DNA from: Neomesorhizobium sp963726065
GTDB taxonomy: Bacteria > Pseudomonadota > Alphaproteobacteria > Rhizobiales > Rhizobiaceae
Assembly: GCA_963726065.1 (NCBI GenBank)
Contig: CAVSAU010000008.1
Coordinates: forward strand, 46,833-110,832
DNA: 64,000 nt
Direction of reading: 5' to 3'
The translations under genes and the position numbers were made by a program. The notes below the pieces were generated by a model. It saw only the letters and a program-made list of their open reading frames with translations, was not told where the DNA came from and did not search any database. Shown here in pieces: positions 8,156 to 16,907 of this stretch (positions are counted from its first letter, which is position 1; each line of letters starts with the position of its first letter).

Positions 8156-9700
8156 ATGACAAGCGGCATTCACCACGTCACGCTGATCACCCGCAAGGTG
8201 CAGGCCAATGTCGACTTCTACGTCGGCTTTCTCGGCTTGCGTCTCGTCAAGCGGACCGGCGGATACGAGGATGCCGAACAGCTCCACCTCTTCTACGGGG
8301 ACAGAACCGGTTCGCCGGGATCGCTGGTCACCTTCCTCGTCTGGGAGGATGGCTCGCCGGGCCGGGTAGGGCATGGCCAGGTCGGCGAGCTGGCGCTCGC
8401 CATCGACGCCGCAAGCATCGGCTTCTGGCTGGAACGGGCGCTGCGCTTCCATGTGGCGGCGGAAGGGCCGATGCGCGAATTCGGCGAGACCGTGCTCAGA
8501 TTGCGCGATCCCGATGGCGTCATCATCAAGCTGGTCGGAACCGACCGGCCTGTCGGCGACTGGGCTTCGGGCGACATTGCCCTTGCCCACGCCGTGCGAG
8601 GCATCCTGGGCGCGACCGTCCACACTGAGACGCCGGAGCAGACCGCGAGCTTCATCCAGCGCTATTTCGGCTTTACGCACAATGCGCGGGAGGGCGCGGT
8701 CGAACGGCTGGTCTCGCAGGCGGGCGACATCATCGACGTGCGCGACGCGACCGGCTTCTGGCCCGGCATCCCCGGAACCGGCACCGCCGACCACGTCGCC
8801 TTCCGCAGCGCCGATACGGGGCAACTGCAAGCGGTGAACGCGGCGCTGGGAAAGCTGAATTCAAGCCCGACCAACGTTCACGACCGCAAGTACTTCACAT
8901 CGCTCTATGTGCGCGAACCCGGCGGAACCCTGTTCGAGTTGGCCACCGACGGGCCGGGCTTTACCGTCGATGAGCCAGAAGAGACGCTTGGAACGCAACT
9001 CTTCATCCCTCCGTCGGAAATGGCGCGCGCCAGCGATATCACGGCGGTGCTGCCGCAATTCGCGATGCCGGGCATGGAAAGGCCGATCTATCGCGACCTG
9101 CCTTTCGTGCACCGCTTCCTGACGCCCGACGAACCGGATGGCGGCACCATCGTTCTGCTGCACGGAACCGGCGGCACCGAGGCCGACCTGATGCCGTTTG
9201 CCCGCCGTGTCGCGCCGCACGCCACGTTGCTCGGAGTGCGTGGACGCAGCACCGAGGAGGGCGTTGCGAGATGGTTCAGGCGCATGTCGCAGACCTCGTT
9301 CGACCAAAAGGACATACGCGCGGAGGCCGAAGCTTTCGCCGCCTTCATCGAGGGAGCCAGGGCGGCGTACGGGCTGGAGGAGAAGCGAACCGTCTTCCTC
9401 GGCTATTCCAACGGGGCCAACCTCCTCGCGGCAACGATGCTGCTCTACCCCGGGCTCATCGCGCGCGCGGTGCTGCTGCGCGCGGCGGCGGTGCTGGACC
9501 AGCCGCCCGTCACGGACCTGTCAGGTTGCGATGTTCTGATGCTGCAAGGGCGATCGGACCCGTATGGCACGCTTGCCTCCGCACTGGAGACCGCACTGAG
9601 AGCCGGCGGCGCGAACCTCGACGTCCGCACGCTTGACGGCGCTCACGAACTCGTCGCGGCCGATCGCGACGCTGCTGCCGAGTGGATGGCCAGCCGGTAG
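8156..9700 (+). CDS. Fused ring-cleaving dioxygenase (VOC/glyoxalase) and alpha/beta esterase
   Basis: This 514-residue fusion resembles MhqO joined to MhqD. Two vicinal-oxygen-chelate modules (about residues 3-115 and 143-265) start with SGIHHVTLITRKVQANVDFY; GIHHVT supplies a metal histidine, and EPGGTLFELATDGPGF ends the second module. From about residue 330 an alpha/beta hydrolase follows, with LLHGTGGTEADLMPF, the nucleophile elbow GYSNGANLLAA, the acid in LQGRSDPYG and the histidine in DGAHELVAAD. The separate Bacillus proteins detoxify hydroquinones. The ATG at 8156 follows a GGGAGAAAGG ribosome binding site and gives the normal VOC start. The substrate here is inferred. Confidence 0.85.
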   Translation: MTSGIHHVTLITRKVQANVDFYVGFLGLRLVKRTGGYEDAEQLHLFYGDRTGSPGSLVTFLVWEDGSPGRVGHGQVGELALAIDAASIGFWLERALRFHVAAEGPMREFGETVLRLRDPDGVIIKLVGTDRPVGDWASGDIALAHAVRGILGATVHTETPEQTASFIQRYFGFTHNAREGAVERLVSQAGDIIDVRDATGFWPGIPGTGTADHVAFRSADTGQLQAVNAALGKLNSSPTNVHDRKYFTSLYVREPGGTLFELATDGPGFTVDEPEETLGTQLFIPPSEMARASDITAVLPQFAMPGMERPIYRDLPFVHRFLTPDEPDGGTIVLLHGTGGTEADLMPFARRVAPHATLLGVRGRSTEEGVARWFRRMSQTSFDQKDIRAEAEAFAAFIEGARAAYGLEEKRTVFLGYSNGANLLAATMLLYPGLIARAVLLRAAAVLDQPPVTDLSGCDVLMLQGRSDPYGTLASALETALRAGGANLDVRTLDGAHELVAADRDAAAEWMASR

Positions 9701-9758
9701 AGACCGGACGGGCAACGCGGTCCAGCCGTATATGCCGGCCGGTCGGCCGCAACCGCTC

Positions 9759-9935
9759 TCAGAGGAGCGGGATGCTGATTTCCACCAGGCTGATGCCTTC
9801 CTTGGAGGCCTTGGTTCGCAACGCACTGATCGTCCGGTTCAACCTGCGTGCAATTGCGTTCACCCGCACATTGCTGTCCGCAAGCATCTTCAAGTGTTCA
9901 AGGTCTTTCGGCGACCAGGGCCGACAGGGTCTCAT
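9759..9935 (-). CDS. Small HTH-like protein of unknown function
   Basis: A 58-residue protein beginning MRPCRPWSPKDLEHLKMLAD, with a pattern WSPKDLEHLK...VRVNAIARRLNRTISALRTKA that looks like a SANT/Myb-like or sigma-4-like helix-turn-helix. Similar short proteins are common in rhizobia, and they probably bind DNA. The ATG at 9935 has GAGG about six bases upstream; upstream in-frame starts reach 10025 but give an unlikely N-terminus. It is transcribed convergently with the glyoxalase-esterase gene. No partner or target can be named. Confidence 0.6.
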   Translation of the reverse strand: MRPCRPWSPKDLEHLKMLADSNVRVNAIARRLNRTISALRTKASKEGISLVEISIPLL

Positions 9936-10256
9936 GATCAAACCTCGCCCGTTTGCACAAAGAACAGTCATTTTTGAAATCCAGATGAGATCAACTGTCC
10001 AGATTTTGGACTTACTTACATCCAAGCATAAAGCATTATCTGTTAAGTATCAGACATACTGGTGAATGCGTGACAAAGACGTGACTGAATGGATCGTCGA
10101 CGGCTCTAATTCAGTTATCATGTATTTGGCTGCAAAATGCTCGAGGGCCGGCAAACTGAACTGCGCCCTTGCGTGAAGGCCAAATTCATAAAGCAGCCGA
10201 ATTGAGTAATCCGGAAGCGCGCAGCCCATGTTACTGTTGCGCAAACCAGGATCCGC
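9936..10256. other. Intergenic region with a partial repeat
   Basis: No convincing gene is seen. The stretch is AT-richer than its surroundings and probably holds the promoters of the small HTH-like gene (leftward) and of the CHASE2 cyclase (rightward). At 10124-10145 a truncated copy of the TGCAAAATGCTC repeat occurs. Confidence 0.6.
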
Positions 10257-12515
10257 GTGGGTCCGGTTCCTATGCCATGGGACATCCCCGCGATGGGGCC
10301 TGCTGCCGATGTCATGACACGCGCCCAACTGGTGGGGATCATTATCGGGTTTTCCATCGTCGCAGCACTTACGATGCTGCGGGCGAGCGATCCGGCGCCT
10401 CTGAAACTGGCGCGCGATGCGACATTCGACGAATACCAGCGCCTGTCACCCCGACCCTTCGAAGACATGCCGGTGCATGTGGTCGACATCGACGAAACCT
10501 CGCTGCTCGAATTCGGCCAGTGGCCCTGGCCGCGCGACCGGCTGGCGACGCTCGTCGACAGGCTGGCCGCAATGGGCGCCTCGGTCATCGCCTTCGACAT
10601 GCTGTTTGCCGAGCCCGACCGCCTCTCGCCGCGCAACGTCGTGCGCGACGTTCCAGGAGTAGAACCGTCTCTGCTCGAAAAGCTGCCGGACAATGACGAG
10701 ATTTTCGCGCAGTCCTTTGTCGGGCGGCCGGTGGTGCTGGGATTTGGCCTGTCCAACCAGGGAAACTACCGGCCGCCGGTCAAGGCAGGCTTCGCCTTCA
10801 CGGGCGAAAGCCCGATCAATGCGCCGCCGCATTTCACGGCGGCAGCGCCCCTCAGGCCACAGCTCGAGGCCGCAGCATCAGGCATCGGCCATATCAACCT
10901 GAACCCGGGCGCTTCATCGGCGGTGGTGCGGACGGTTCCGCTTCTCTTGACGGACGGAGAACAATTTTACCCCAATCTCGCCATGGAGGCGCTGCGCGTC
11001 GCGCAAGGCGCGTCGACCTATCTGCTCGCCGGCGCACCCGAGGCGCCGGACATCATCACCACAATCAAGAACGGTGATTTCGTGGTGCCGGTGACCAAGG
11101 CCGGCGAGCTCTGGCTTTATGTCAGTCCGGACAACGCAAAGCGTTATGTTTCCGCAAGAGACGTGCTGGCGGAAGGCGGCCCCTCCCCGGAAACAGCGGC
11201 AACGCTGGAAGGCAGCATCGTTTTCGTCGGAACCTCCGCCGCCGCCCTGCAGGACACGCGCACCACTGCGCTTGGCCAGAACGTTCCGGGCGTTTCGCTG
11301 CACGCCCAGACCATCGAACAAATCCTGTCCGGCCGCTTTCTCTCGCGCCCCGACTGGGCCGACGGGCTAGAAATACTTGCGGTCGCGGTGCTCGGCGTTC
11401 TCCTGGTGACGCTCACCATCTTCGTCAGTCCGGCGATCGCGCTGGTGTGCGGGTTGCTGATTACCGCGTTTGCCCTGGTCGCATCGTGGCTGGCGTTCCT
11501 CTATGGCGGGCTGCTGTTCGATCCGCTGGCGCCCATCGTCACCGGCACCATCACCCATTTCGCGGCAACCTCGTTCCGGTTTCTGGTCACCGATCGGCAG
11601 CGCCGCGAAATCCGGCGGGCCTTCGGCCAATACCTTTCGCCCTCGCTGCTTTATCGTATCGAACATACCCGAAACGCCCTGCGCCTCGGCGGCGACGAGC
11701 GCGAGCTGACGGTGATGTTCGTCGATGTCCGCAATTTTACCGAGATAAGCGAAAGGCTTTCGCCGACGGCTGTTGTGAGTTTCCTCAACACGCTGCTCGA
11801 CGCACTGAGCCGTCATGTCACCGACAACGAAGGCACGCTCGACAAGTTCATCGGCGATTCCATTATGGCTTTCTGGAACGCGCCGATCGATGTCGCCGAT
11901 CACCGAGGCAAGGCGGTGCGGGCGGCCCTTGCGATGCGCGAAACGCTAGCGCACCTCAACGCGAACAATGCGTTCGGTTTCGGCACGCAAAAGATCGGCA
12001 TCGGCGTCGGCATCCATACCGGGCTTGCCTGCGTCGGCAACATGGGTGCGGAATCGCGGTTCAACTATTCGGCGGTCGGAGATGCCGTCAACGTCGCGGC
12101 GCGCATCGAAAGCTCCTGCAAACACCTGGCATTCGACATTCTCGTTTCCGAGGCGGCGGCGCAATCGCTGGACAACCGTTTCGCCATCCTCGACGCCGGC
12201 GCGGTGGAGCTGAAGGGGAAGAGCCGACGCACCCGGATCTATGCGGTTGTCGGCGACGAGACGATCGTCCGGTCGCCGGCGTTTTCAGAGCTGCAGGCCG
12301 CTCACCTGCAGCTCGTGCGGGCGCTGAATTCACATTCGCACAACAACCGGAAGGCCATCCACGCGGCAAAGGTCAAAGCGTCCGGGATGACGGAAGGCCT
12401 GCAGGAATTCTACAGCCGCATATCGCGGCGGCACGACCACTATCTCACGCAACCCGGCGAGCCTGCTCCGGAAAAGACCGGGGACAGCGTCCAAGGCCCG
12501 ATCCATTCCGATTGA
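10257..12515 (+). CDS. CHASE2-domain adenylate/guanylate cyclase
   Basis: A 752-residue membrane receptor cyclase. A first membrane helix (about residues 23-42) leads into a periplasmic CHASE2 sensor (about 45-345; DEYQRLSPRP, VVDIDETSLLEFGQWPWPRD, MGASVIAFDMLFAEPD and GTSAAALQDTR are typical). Three closely spaced membrane helices (about 360-430) are followed by a class III cyclase domain (about 475-645) with both metal aspartates (MFVDVRNFTE and IGDSIMAFW). Product is probably cAMP. The start could also be an internal ATG at 10314. It converges on a FecR-domain gene; CHASE2 cyclases and FecR proteins are frequently neighbours and may sense the same envelope signal. Confidence 0.9.
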   Translation: MGPVPMPWDIPAMGPAADVMTRAQLVGIIIGFSIVAALTMLRASDPAPLKLARDATFDEYQRLSPRPFEDMPVHVVDIDETSLLEFGQWPWPRDRLATLVDRLAAMGASVIAFDMLFAEPDRLSPRNVVRDVPGVEPSLLEKLPDNDEIFAQSFVGRPVVLGFGLSNQGNYRPPVKAGFAFTGESPINAPPHFTAAAPLRPQLEAAASGIGHINLNPGASSAVVRTVPLLLTDGEQFYPNLAMEALRVAQGASTYLLAGAPEAPDIITTIKNGDFVVPVTKAGELWLYVSPDNAKRYVSARDVLAEGGPSPETAATLEGSIVFVGTSAAALQDTRTTALGQNVPGVSLHAQTIEQILSGRFLSRPDWADGLEILAVAVLGVLLVTLTIFVSPAIALVCGLLITAFALVASWLAFLYGGLLFDPLAPIVTGTITHFAATSFRFLVTDRQRREIRRAFGQYLSPSLLYRIEHTRNALRLGGDERELTVMFVDVRNFTEISERLSPTAVVSFLNTLLDALSRHVTDNEGTLDKFIGDSIMAFWNAPIDVADHRGKAVRAALAMRETLAHLNANNAFGFGTQKIGIGVGIHTGLACVGNMGAESRFNYSAVGDAVNVAARIESSCKHLAFDILVSEAAAQSLDNRFAILDAGAVELKGKSRRTRIYAVVGDETIVRSPAFSELQAAHLQLVRALNSHSHNNRKAIHAAKVKASGMTEGLQEFYSRISRRHDHYLTQPGEPAPEKTGDSVQGPIHSD

Positions 12516-12544
12516 GCCGGAATGGAGCTCTATCTCTTGTTGGT

Positions 12545-12593
12545 GCATGATCTTTTCCGAAACCGGTCTCCACTTTTCGGAATCATGCTCTAG
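12545..12593. repeat. Palindromic extragenic repeat (GCATGATC...TCATGC type)
   Basis: An imperfect inverted repeat opens with GCATGATCTTTTCCGAAA and closes with CCACTTTTCGGAATCATGC. Related copies lie at 21119-21153 and 37411-37456. This copy separates the convergent cyclase and FecR genes, and the fecR stop codon falls at its end. It could serve as a bidirectional hairpin between them. Confidence 0.75.
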
Positions 12594-13645
12594 CTGCGCT
12601 CGCGACCGCGGCGCGATCCCCTGTCGCGTCCTCCCCAGTTTCCCTTCGATCCACCCCAGTCCTTGCCGCCCCAGTCCTTATCGTCGTCGTGCCTATCGTG
12701 GGACTTCCCGGGTTTGCCATGATGATGGCCATGGTGATGACCGGGTTTGCCCGGCTTGTCTGGCTTGTCGGGCTTATCAGGTTCGTCAGGCTTGCCGGGA
12801 GGATCTGGATCGGGCGCGGGAGCGCTCGGCGGGTCCGGCGCCTGGGCTTGCGGCCTGTCCGGAGCCGCGGGAGCCTCCGGGGCCGGAGCTTCCGGTGCGG
12901 GAGCCTCCGGAGCAGGCGCTTCAGGCGCCGGGGCACTTCGCTCTCTCACCGAGCCCTGGCCGTTGCCGAGGGTTGACGCCGATGCAAGCCCGCAACCGGT
13001 GACCCCGAAACCCCGTGCAAGCTCCTGGTTTCCCGAAAGGAACGGCAACGCCCTTTGTGTTCCCAATGTTCTCAAAGTGTTGCGGCTGACGCGTTGCGCG
13101 GGACTCGGCCGCGACCCGGGCGAGGCCACGACACAGTCGCAGCGCCGCCTCAGTTCCTGGCATCCGGCTCCGTTGCAAAAACGCGCCGAGCCATTCAACA
13201 GCACCACCGCCGTCTGCCCGTTGGCCCCGACAAAGAAATCGAAAGCCGTTCCGCGCACGCCGATCGTTCCCGCCGGCGTCACGATTTCATAGGCGGAGGA
13301 CTTGGAATTGCCGCTGATCCAGCGGAACGTTCCCTTGGTCGCCTTGATCGTCAGCTTCGCGACCGACCGTTCGTCGTCGAACACATATTTGTCGATGACA
13401 ACCGACGATCCCCAACCCACTGCCAGCTTGGTGCCGTCGCGGAACACAAATTGGCCAAGGCCCGATGCGGATGTGCGGATGCGTTCATCGCGGTGGACGG
13501 GCTCCCGGACGGCAAGAGGACCGCTCGCACCGGTAACCGCCGTCTTGATCAGCACGGCCTGGCCGACCCGCTCAGCGGTGGATGCCGCGGTTGGGACGCT
13601 AATCGCAGCGAGCGCGACGAAAGCAATGCTGCGCACAGGCAACAT
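12590..13645 (-). CDS. FecR-domain secreted protein with low-complexity tail
   Basis: A 351-residue protein with a signal peptide (about residues 1-24, cleavage near AASTAE). A FecR domain (about 40-150) contains VREPVHRDERIRTSASGLGQ, RDGTKLAVGWGSSVVIDKYV, IKATKGTFRWISG and IVTPAGTIGVRGTAFDFFV. Next come a cysteine-containing segment, then tandem APAPE units (five alanine-proline-glutamate repeats), a Pro/Asp/Lys stretch (PDKPDKPDKPGKP), a His-rich patch and a Gly/Trp/Arg-rich end. The domain is probably a periplasmic ligand or peptidoglycan binder; the tail may span the wall or bind metal. It converges with the CHASE2 cyclase, the commonest partner of such proteins. Confidence 0.85.
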   Translation of the reverse strand: MLPVRSIAFVALAAISVPTAASTAERVGQAVLIKTAVTGASGPLAVREPVHRDERIRTSASGLGQFVFRDGTKLAVGWGSSVVIDKYVFDDERSVAKLTIKATKGTFRWISGNSKSSAYEIVTPAGTIGVRGTAFDFFVGANGQTAVVLLNGSARFCNGAGCQELRRRCDCVVASPGSRPSPAQRVSRNTLRTLGTQRALPFLSGNQELARGFGVTGCGLASASTLGNGQGSVRERSAPAPEAPAPEAPAPEAPAPEAPAAPDRPQAQAPDPPSAPAPDPDPPGKPDEPDKPDKPDKPGKPGHHHGHHHGKPGKSHDRHDDDKDWGGKDWGGSKGNWGGRDRGSRRGRERS

Positions 13646-14480
13646 ACCACCCTCCTTATTGAGCTACCCATAACACAGCAGGAGGTTTCTTGTCCCAAGT
13701 CAATACCTAAATCATTTGGAGTACTTAAAGTAACGGCGTGTAATCACAGTTTCGCGTGGAAGTTGTTACTTTCATCGCTAACATAGATTAGCTTTCGATC
13801 CGTCGAAATTCTATACGACTGTAAAGACCTTCAACTTCCTGCAAGCTTCAATTCGGGAACCGGCAAGGTTTCGGATCACGGAAAACTTCCAAGCCGGCGC
13901 CGATGGCGCAAAGACAATCAGCCATGAATCGCAAACAGATGACGGCAGATGTATCGGCGTCATCCAAGCAACCCGCGCTGCCCTGCCGAAGAAGAAGTTT
14001 CCCAATTGCTTGTGCACTGACAGACACTGCAGAAGAGCCAGAGTGAGCGCAGGATTATTTGCGATTTGTGGACAATATTGTGATATAACTCACATAATCG
14101 CACCACCATCGCTTGTATATTTGCGTGGTGACGGTGGGGGCGGGCGGAAAATCCTTCCAGGGTGGCCGGGGTGGCAGCGCGCCGCTCCGGCCTCCGCTCA
14201 TTATGACCTGGTTTTTGCCTGGTGAGATCCCCTCATGAGTGCAGCGCAGAGTATCGCTGCAGGTCATCCAAATTCATAGCTTGATTTGACTACTCATAAT
14301 ACTTTTAGCCTAGATCGAAATGGACGATGTTAATCACATCCACCTATGTGAAGCCTGTCACATACAGTTTGATCGTAATATATGAAAAACCATACAGCAT
14401 CGAACGTATCAGCGCACAAGCTTTCTTGAATAACAGTGCAGCGCGATCATAGGCACCTTCTGCGGAAAGGGAGGGAAGTC
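13646..14480. other. Long intergenic region without a supported gene
   Basis: This 835-base stretch holds only short open frames with unconvincing composition. It is AT-richer than the coding DNA and must contain the fecR promoter near its left end and the promoter of the 57-residue gene near its right end. No tRNA, clear terminator or repeat array was seen. Confidence 0.5.
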
Positions 14481-14654
14481 ATGGGAGACATTCTAAGCTT
14501 TCAGCCGAAGCGCAGCTCCGTGGCTCGCGAAAAGCGCGGGCAGTCGACCGACGCCACCATCATCATTTTCCCCGGTGTCCGCTACGAGCGGCTTGACGGG
14601 ACGCGGATGAAGGCGCCTACGAGCGGATCGAAGCCGCGCCCTTCCCGCCATTGA
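14481..14654 (+). CDS. Small conserved protein of unknown function
   Basis: A 57-residue basic protein starting MGDILSFQPKRSSVAREKRG, with a hydrophobic core ATIIIFPGVRYERL. This layout (a basic N-terminus followed by an IIFPGVRYER-type segment) recurs in small rhizobial proteins as remembered. A strong ribosome binding site (GGGAGGGAAG) stands just before the ATG at 14481, which supports translation. No membrane segment or enzyme motif is visible. The function is unknown. Confidence 0.6.
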   Translation: MGDILSFQPKRSSVAREKRGQSTDATIIIFPGVRYERLDGTRMKAPTSGSKPRPSRH

Positions 14655-15017
14655 CCGCCAGCCAACCCGCGTCCTGTGTGCGATATCGGGCCAATGTAGT
14701 TTGCAACCAGACAACAGCAACCCTGGCGCGATATTGGCCGATTTCACTTCAACCTGACATTAAAGCCGTATTTTATTCTGTTCAGCAAAGACGTTTGACG
14801 CCCCACGCGAGATTTGCTTTGGCAACTCATGGCGTAAAAGACTTTGGTCTAGTCAACACAGCACTTTCCTAAACGTCGCTCGGCATCTAAGGTCTCCAAT
14901 ACGAAAAATGAGGGTACCGAAGCGGCGTCGGTCTCCGGTTGGGGAATACAGTCTCGGGCGAGCCGGGCGGATCGGCTCGGTCCGCTTGTACTGCCCAGAA
15001 GGGGTGAAGCTGGGACC
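14655..15017. other. Intergenic region before the TPR cyclase
   Basis: No supported gene is seen. The stretch probably contains the promoter of the following cyclase. A few short frames occur on both strands but none has a ribosome binding site with a family-like sequence. Confidence 0.5.
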
Positions 15018-16782
15018 ATGGCTGATTGGCAATACACCCATCAGCTCGCGACCATAATGTCGATCGACGCTGTTGGTTTTTCGCGGTTGATGGGGCTCGA
15101 CGACGAATCGGCGGTGGCCGCGTTCGAAGAGCGGCGCGCAATCATCATGGAAAGCTGCGGCAAGTATGGCGGTCGGGTTTTCGGCGCCGCGGGCGACAGC
15201 ATCATGGCCGAGTTTGGCAATCCCAGCGAGGCGCTGCTCACCGCGTTCGATTTCCAGGAGAGAATAGCAACCCTCAACGCCTCGGCCTCGGAGAAGATGC
15301 GGATGCCGTTTCGCGCCGGCATCAACACGGGTGACGTCATCGTGCGCGGCGACAATCTTTACGGCGACGACGTCAACATCGCGGCGCGCATCCAGGAATT
15401 CGCGCCGCACAACGGCCTCGCCCTCTCCGAAACAACGTGGCACCACGTCAAGGACAAATCGGCCGCCGAATTCACCGACCTCGGCGAGCTCCTGCTCAAG
15501 AACATCGCGCTGCCGGTGCGGGTCTTTATCGCCGCGCGCGAAAAAAGCGCCGACACCTGCCATCCCCATGTCGTTTGCCAGCTCTCATTCGCGGCAGGCG
15601 CCATCCAATGGGCCGCCCGCGGTCGCCATCCTGCCGCTGCGCAACGACAGCGGCGAGCGCGACATCGACTACATCGCCGACGGTATTGCGGAAGACATCA
15701 TCTACGGGCTTTCGAACACGCGCTGGATGCTGGTCATCGCGAAGAGTTCAAGTTTCCAGTTTCGCGACGATGCGCTCGGAACAAAGGCGATCGGCGCCGC
15801 GCTCGGCGCGCGATACCTGGTCACCGGCGCCTTGACGCGCGGCGGGCGCAACATCCGGCTGAACTTCGCACTCACCGACACCTCCAACGGACGTCTCGTA
15901 TGGTCGCGGCGTTTCGAGCGCGAACTGGTCGACATTTTCGAGCTGCAGGATGAAATCGGCAGCGAGATCGTCTCCACCCTGGAAAAGGAAGTCGACCGGG
16001 CCGAGCAGGCGCGAACCTTCCAGGTGCCGTGGGAGAGCCTCGAAACCTGGCAGCTGGTCCGGCGCGGACGCTGGCACATGAACCGCCGCACCCGCAAGGA
16101 TACCGCGCTGGCGCTCGAATTCTTCGAAAAGGCCTATCTGGACGATCCCAACTCCAGCGCGGTGCTGAACGAACTGGCTTGGTGGTATTTCTGGCGCGCC
16201 TGGCTGCGGTTCGGCGACAGCGCCGATCTCGACAAGGTGACGGACTACGCGCGCAAGGCGCTGCGGATGGACAGCCAGGACGCACGTCCACATGCCCATC
16301 TCGGCGTTACCGACATCATGCGGGGGCTGCCGAGATCGGCGCAGGAGCATCTCGACGATGCGCTCCACATCAACCCCAGCTTCGCCTTCGCGCGCTCGGC
16401 CAAGGGCAGCGCCCACCTGCTTCTTGGAGAGGCAGAGCAGGCGATACCGCTGTTTCGCGACGCGGAACGGCTCAGTCCTTTCGATCTCTACGGCTTCCAC
16501 AATCTGGGTGAACTGACGGCCGCCTACTGCCTCACCCAAAACTGGGACCTGGCCATCGAAACGGCGGACCGGTCGCTCAGCCTCTCGCCGGGTTACTTCT
16601 ACTCGGCATTCCTCAAGATCGGCGCCCTTTCGCGAAGCGGTCGCTACGAAGAAGCAAGGCAGGAACTCGCGGTCTTCCAGACCCGCCACCCGGATTTCTC
16701 GAACGACCGGGTCGGCTGGATCCCATTCACCGACAAGCGGGTCAACGACGTCCTGATCGGGAATTTTGAAATGGCAAAATGA
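15018..16782 (+). pseudogene. Adenylate/guanylate cyclase with TolB/FlgO-like and TPR regions, one frameshift
   Basis: The repaired product is about 587 residues. An N-terminal class III cyclase domain (about 1-180) has the metal aspartates in MSIDAVGFSRLMG and AAGDSIMAEF. A linker joins it to a domain starting PAVAILPLRNDSGERDIDYI (about 200-320; the FlgO/TolB-like fold usual in this rhizobial family), then TPR-type helical repeats (about 350-570). The frame changes between 15545 and 15600; the length of 1765 is 3n+1, so one extra base explains it. The region after the shift contains no stop. The protein may be soluble and scaffolded by the TPRs. It lies directly upstream of the P450-DyP gene. 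Confidence 0.82.
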
Positions 16783-16907
16783 CGCGTGTTCGTCTCTTCA
16801 GTATAGAGCCCGGCGCTTACTGTGAAGGCGATCACATACGCAAGGTGCACGCAAACATATGTCAACCATAGCCGGCTTTTTTGCCGTGAAATTGGGGCTC
16901 GAAAGGC

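Noticed and set aside
6417..8162. Minus-strand open frame of 581 codons opposite prfC
   Set aside because: It is antisense to an unmistakable release factor 3 gene and has no motif.
12840..12920. A CRISPR-like or minisatellite array
   Set aside because: The short repeated units encode APAPE repeats in frame inside the FecR protein; there are no spacers.
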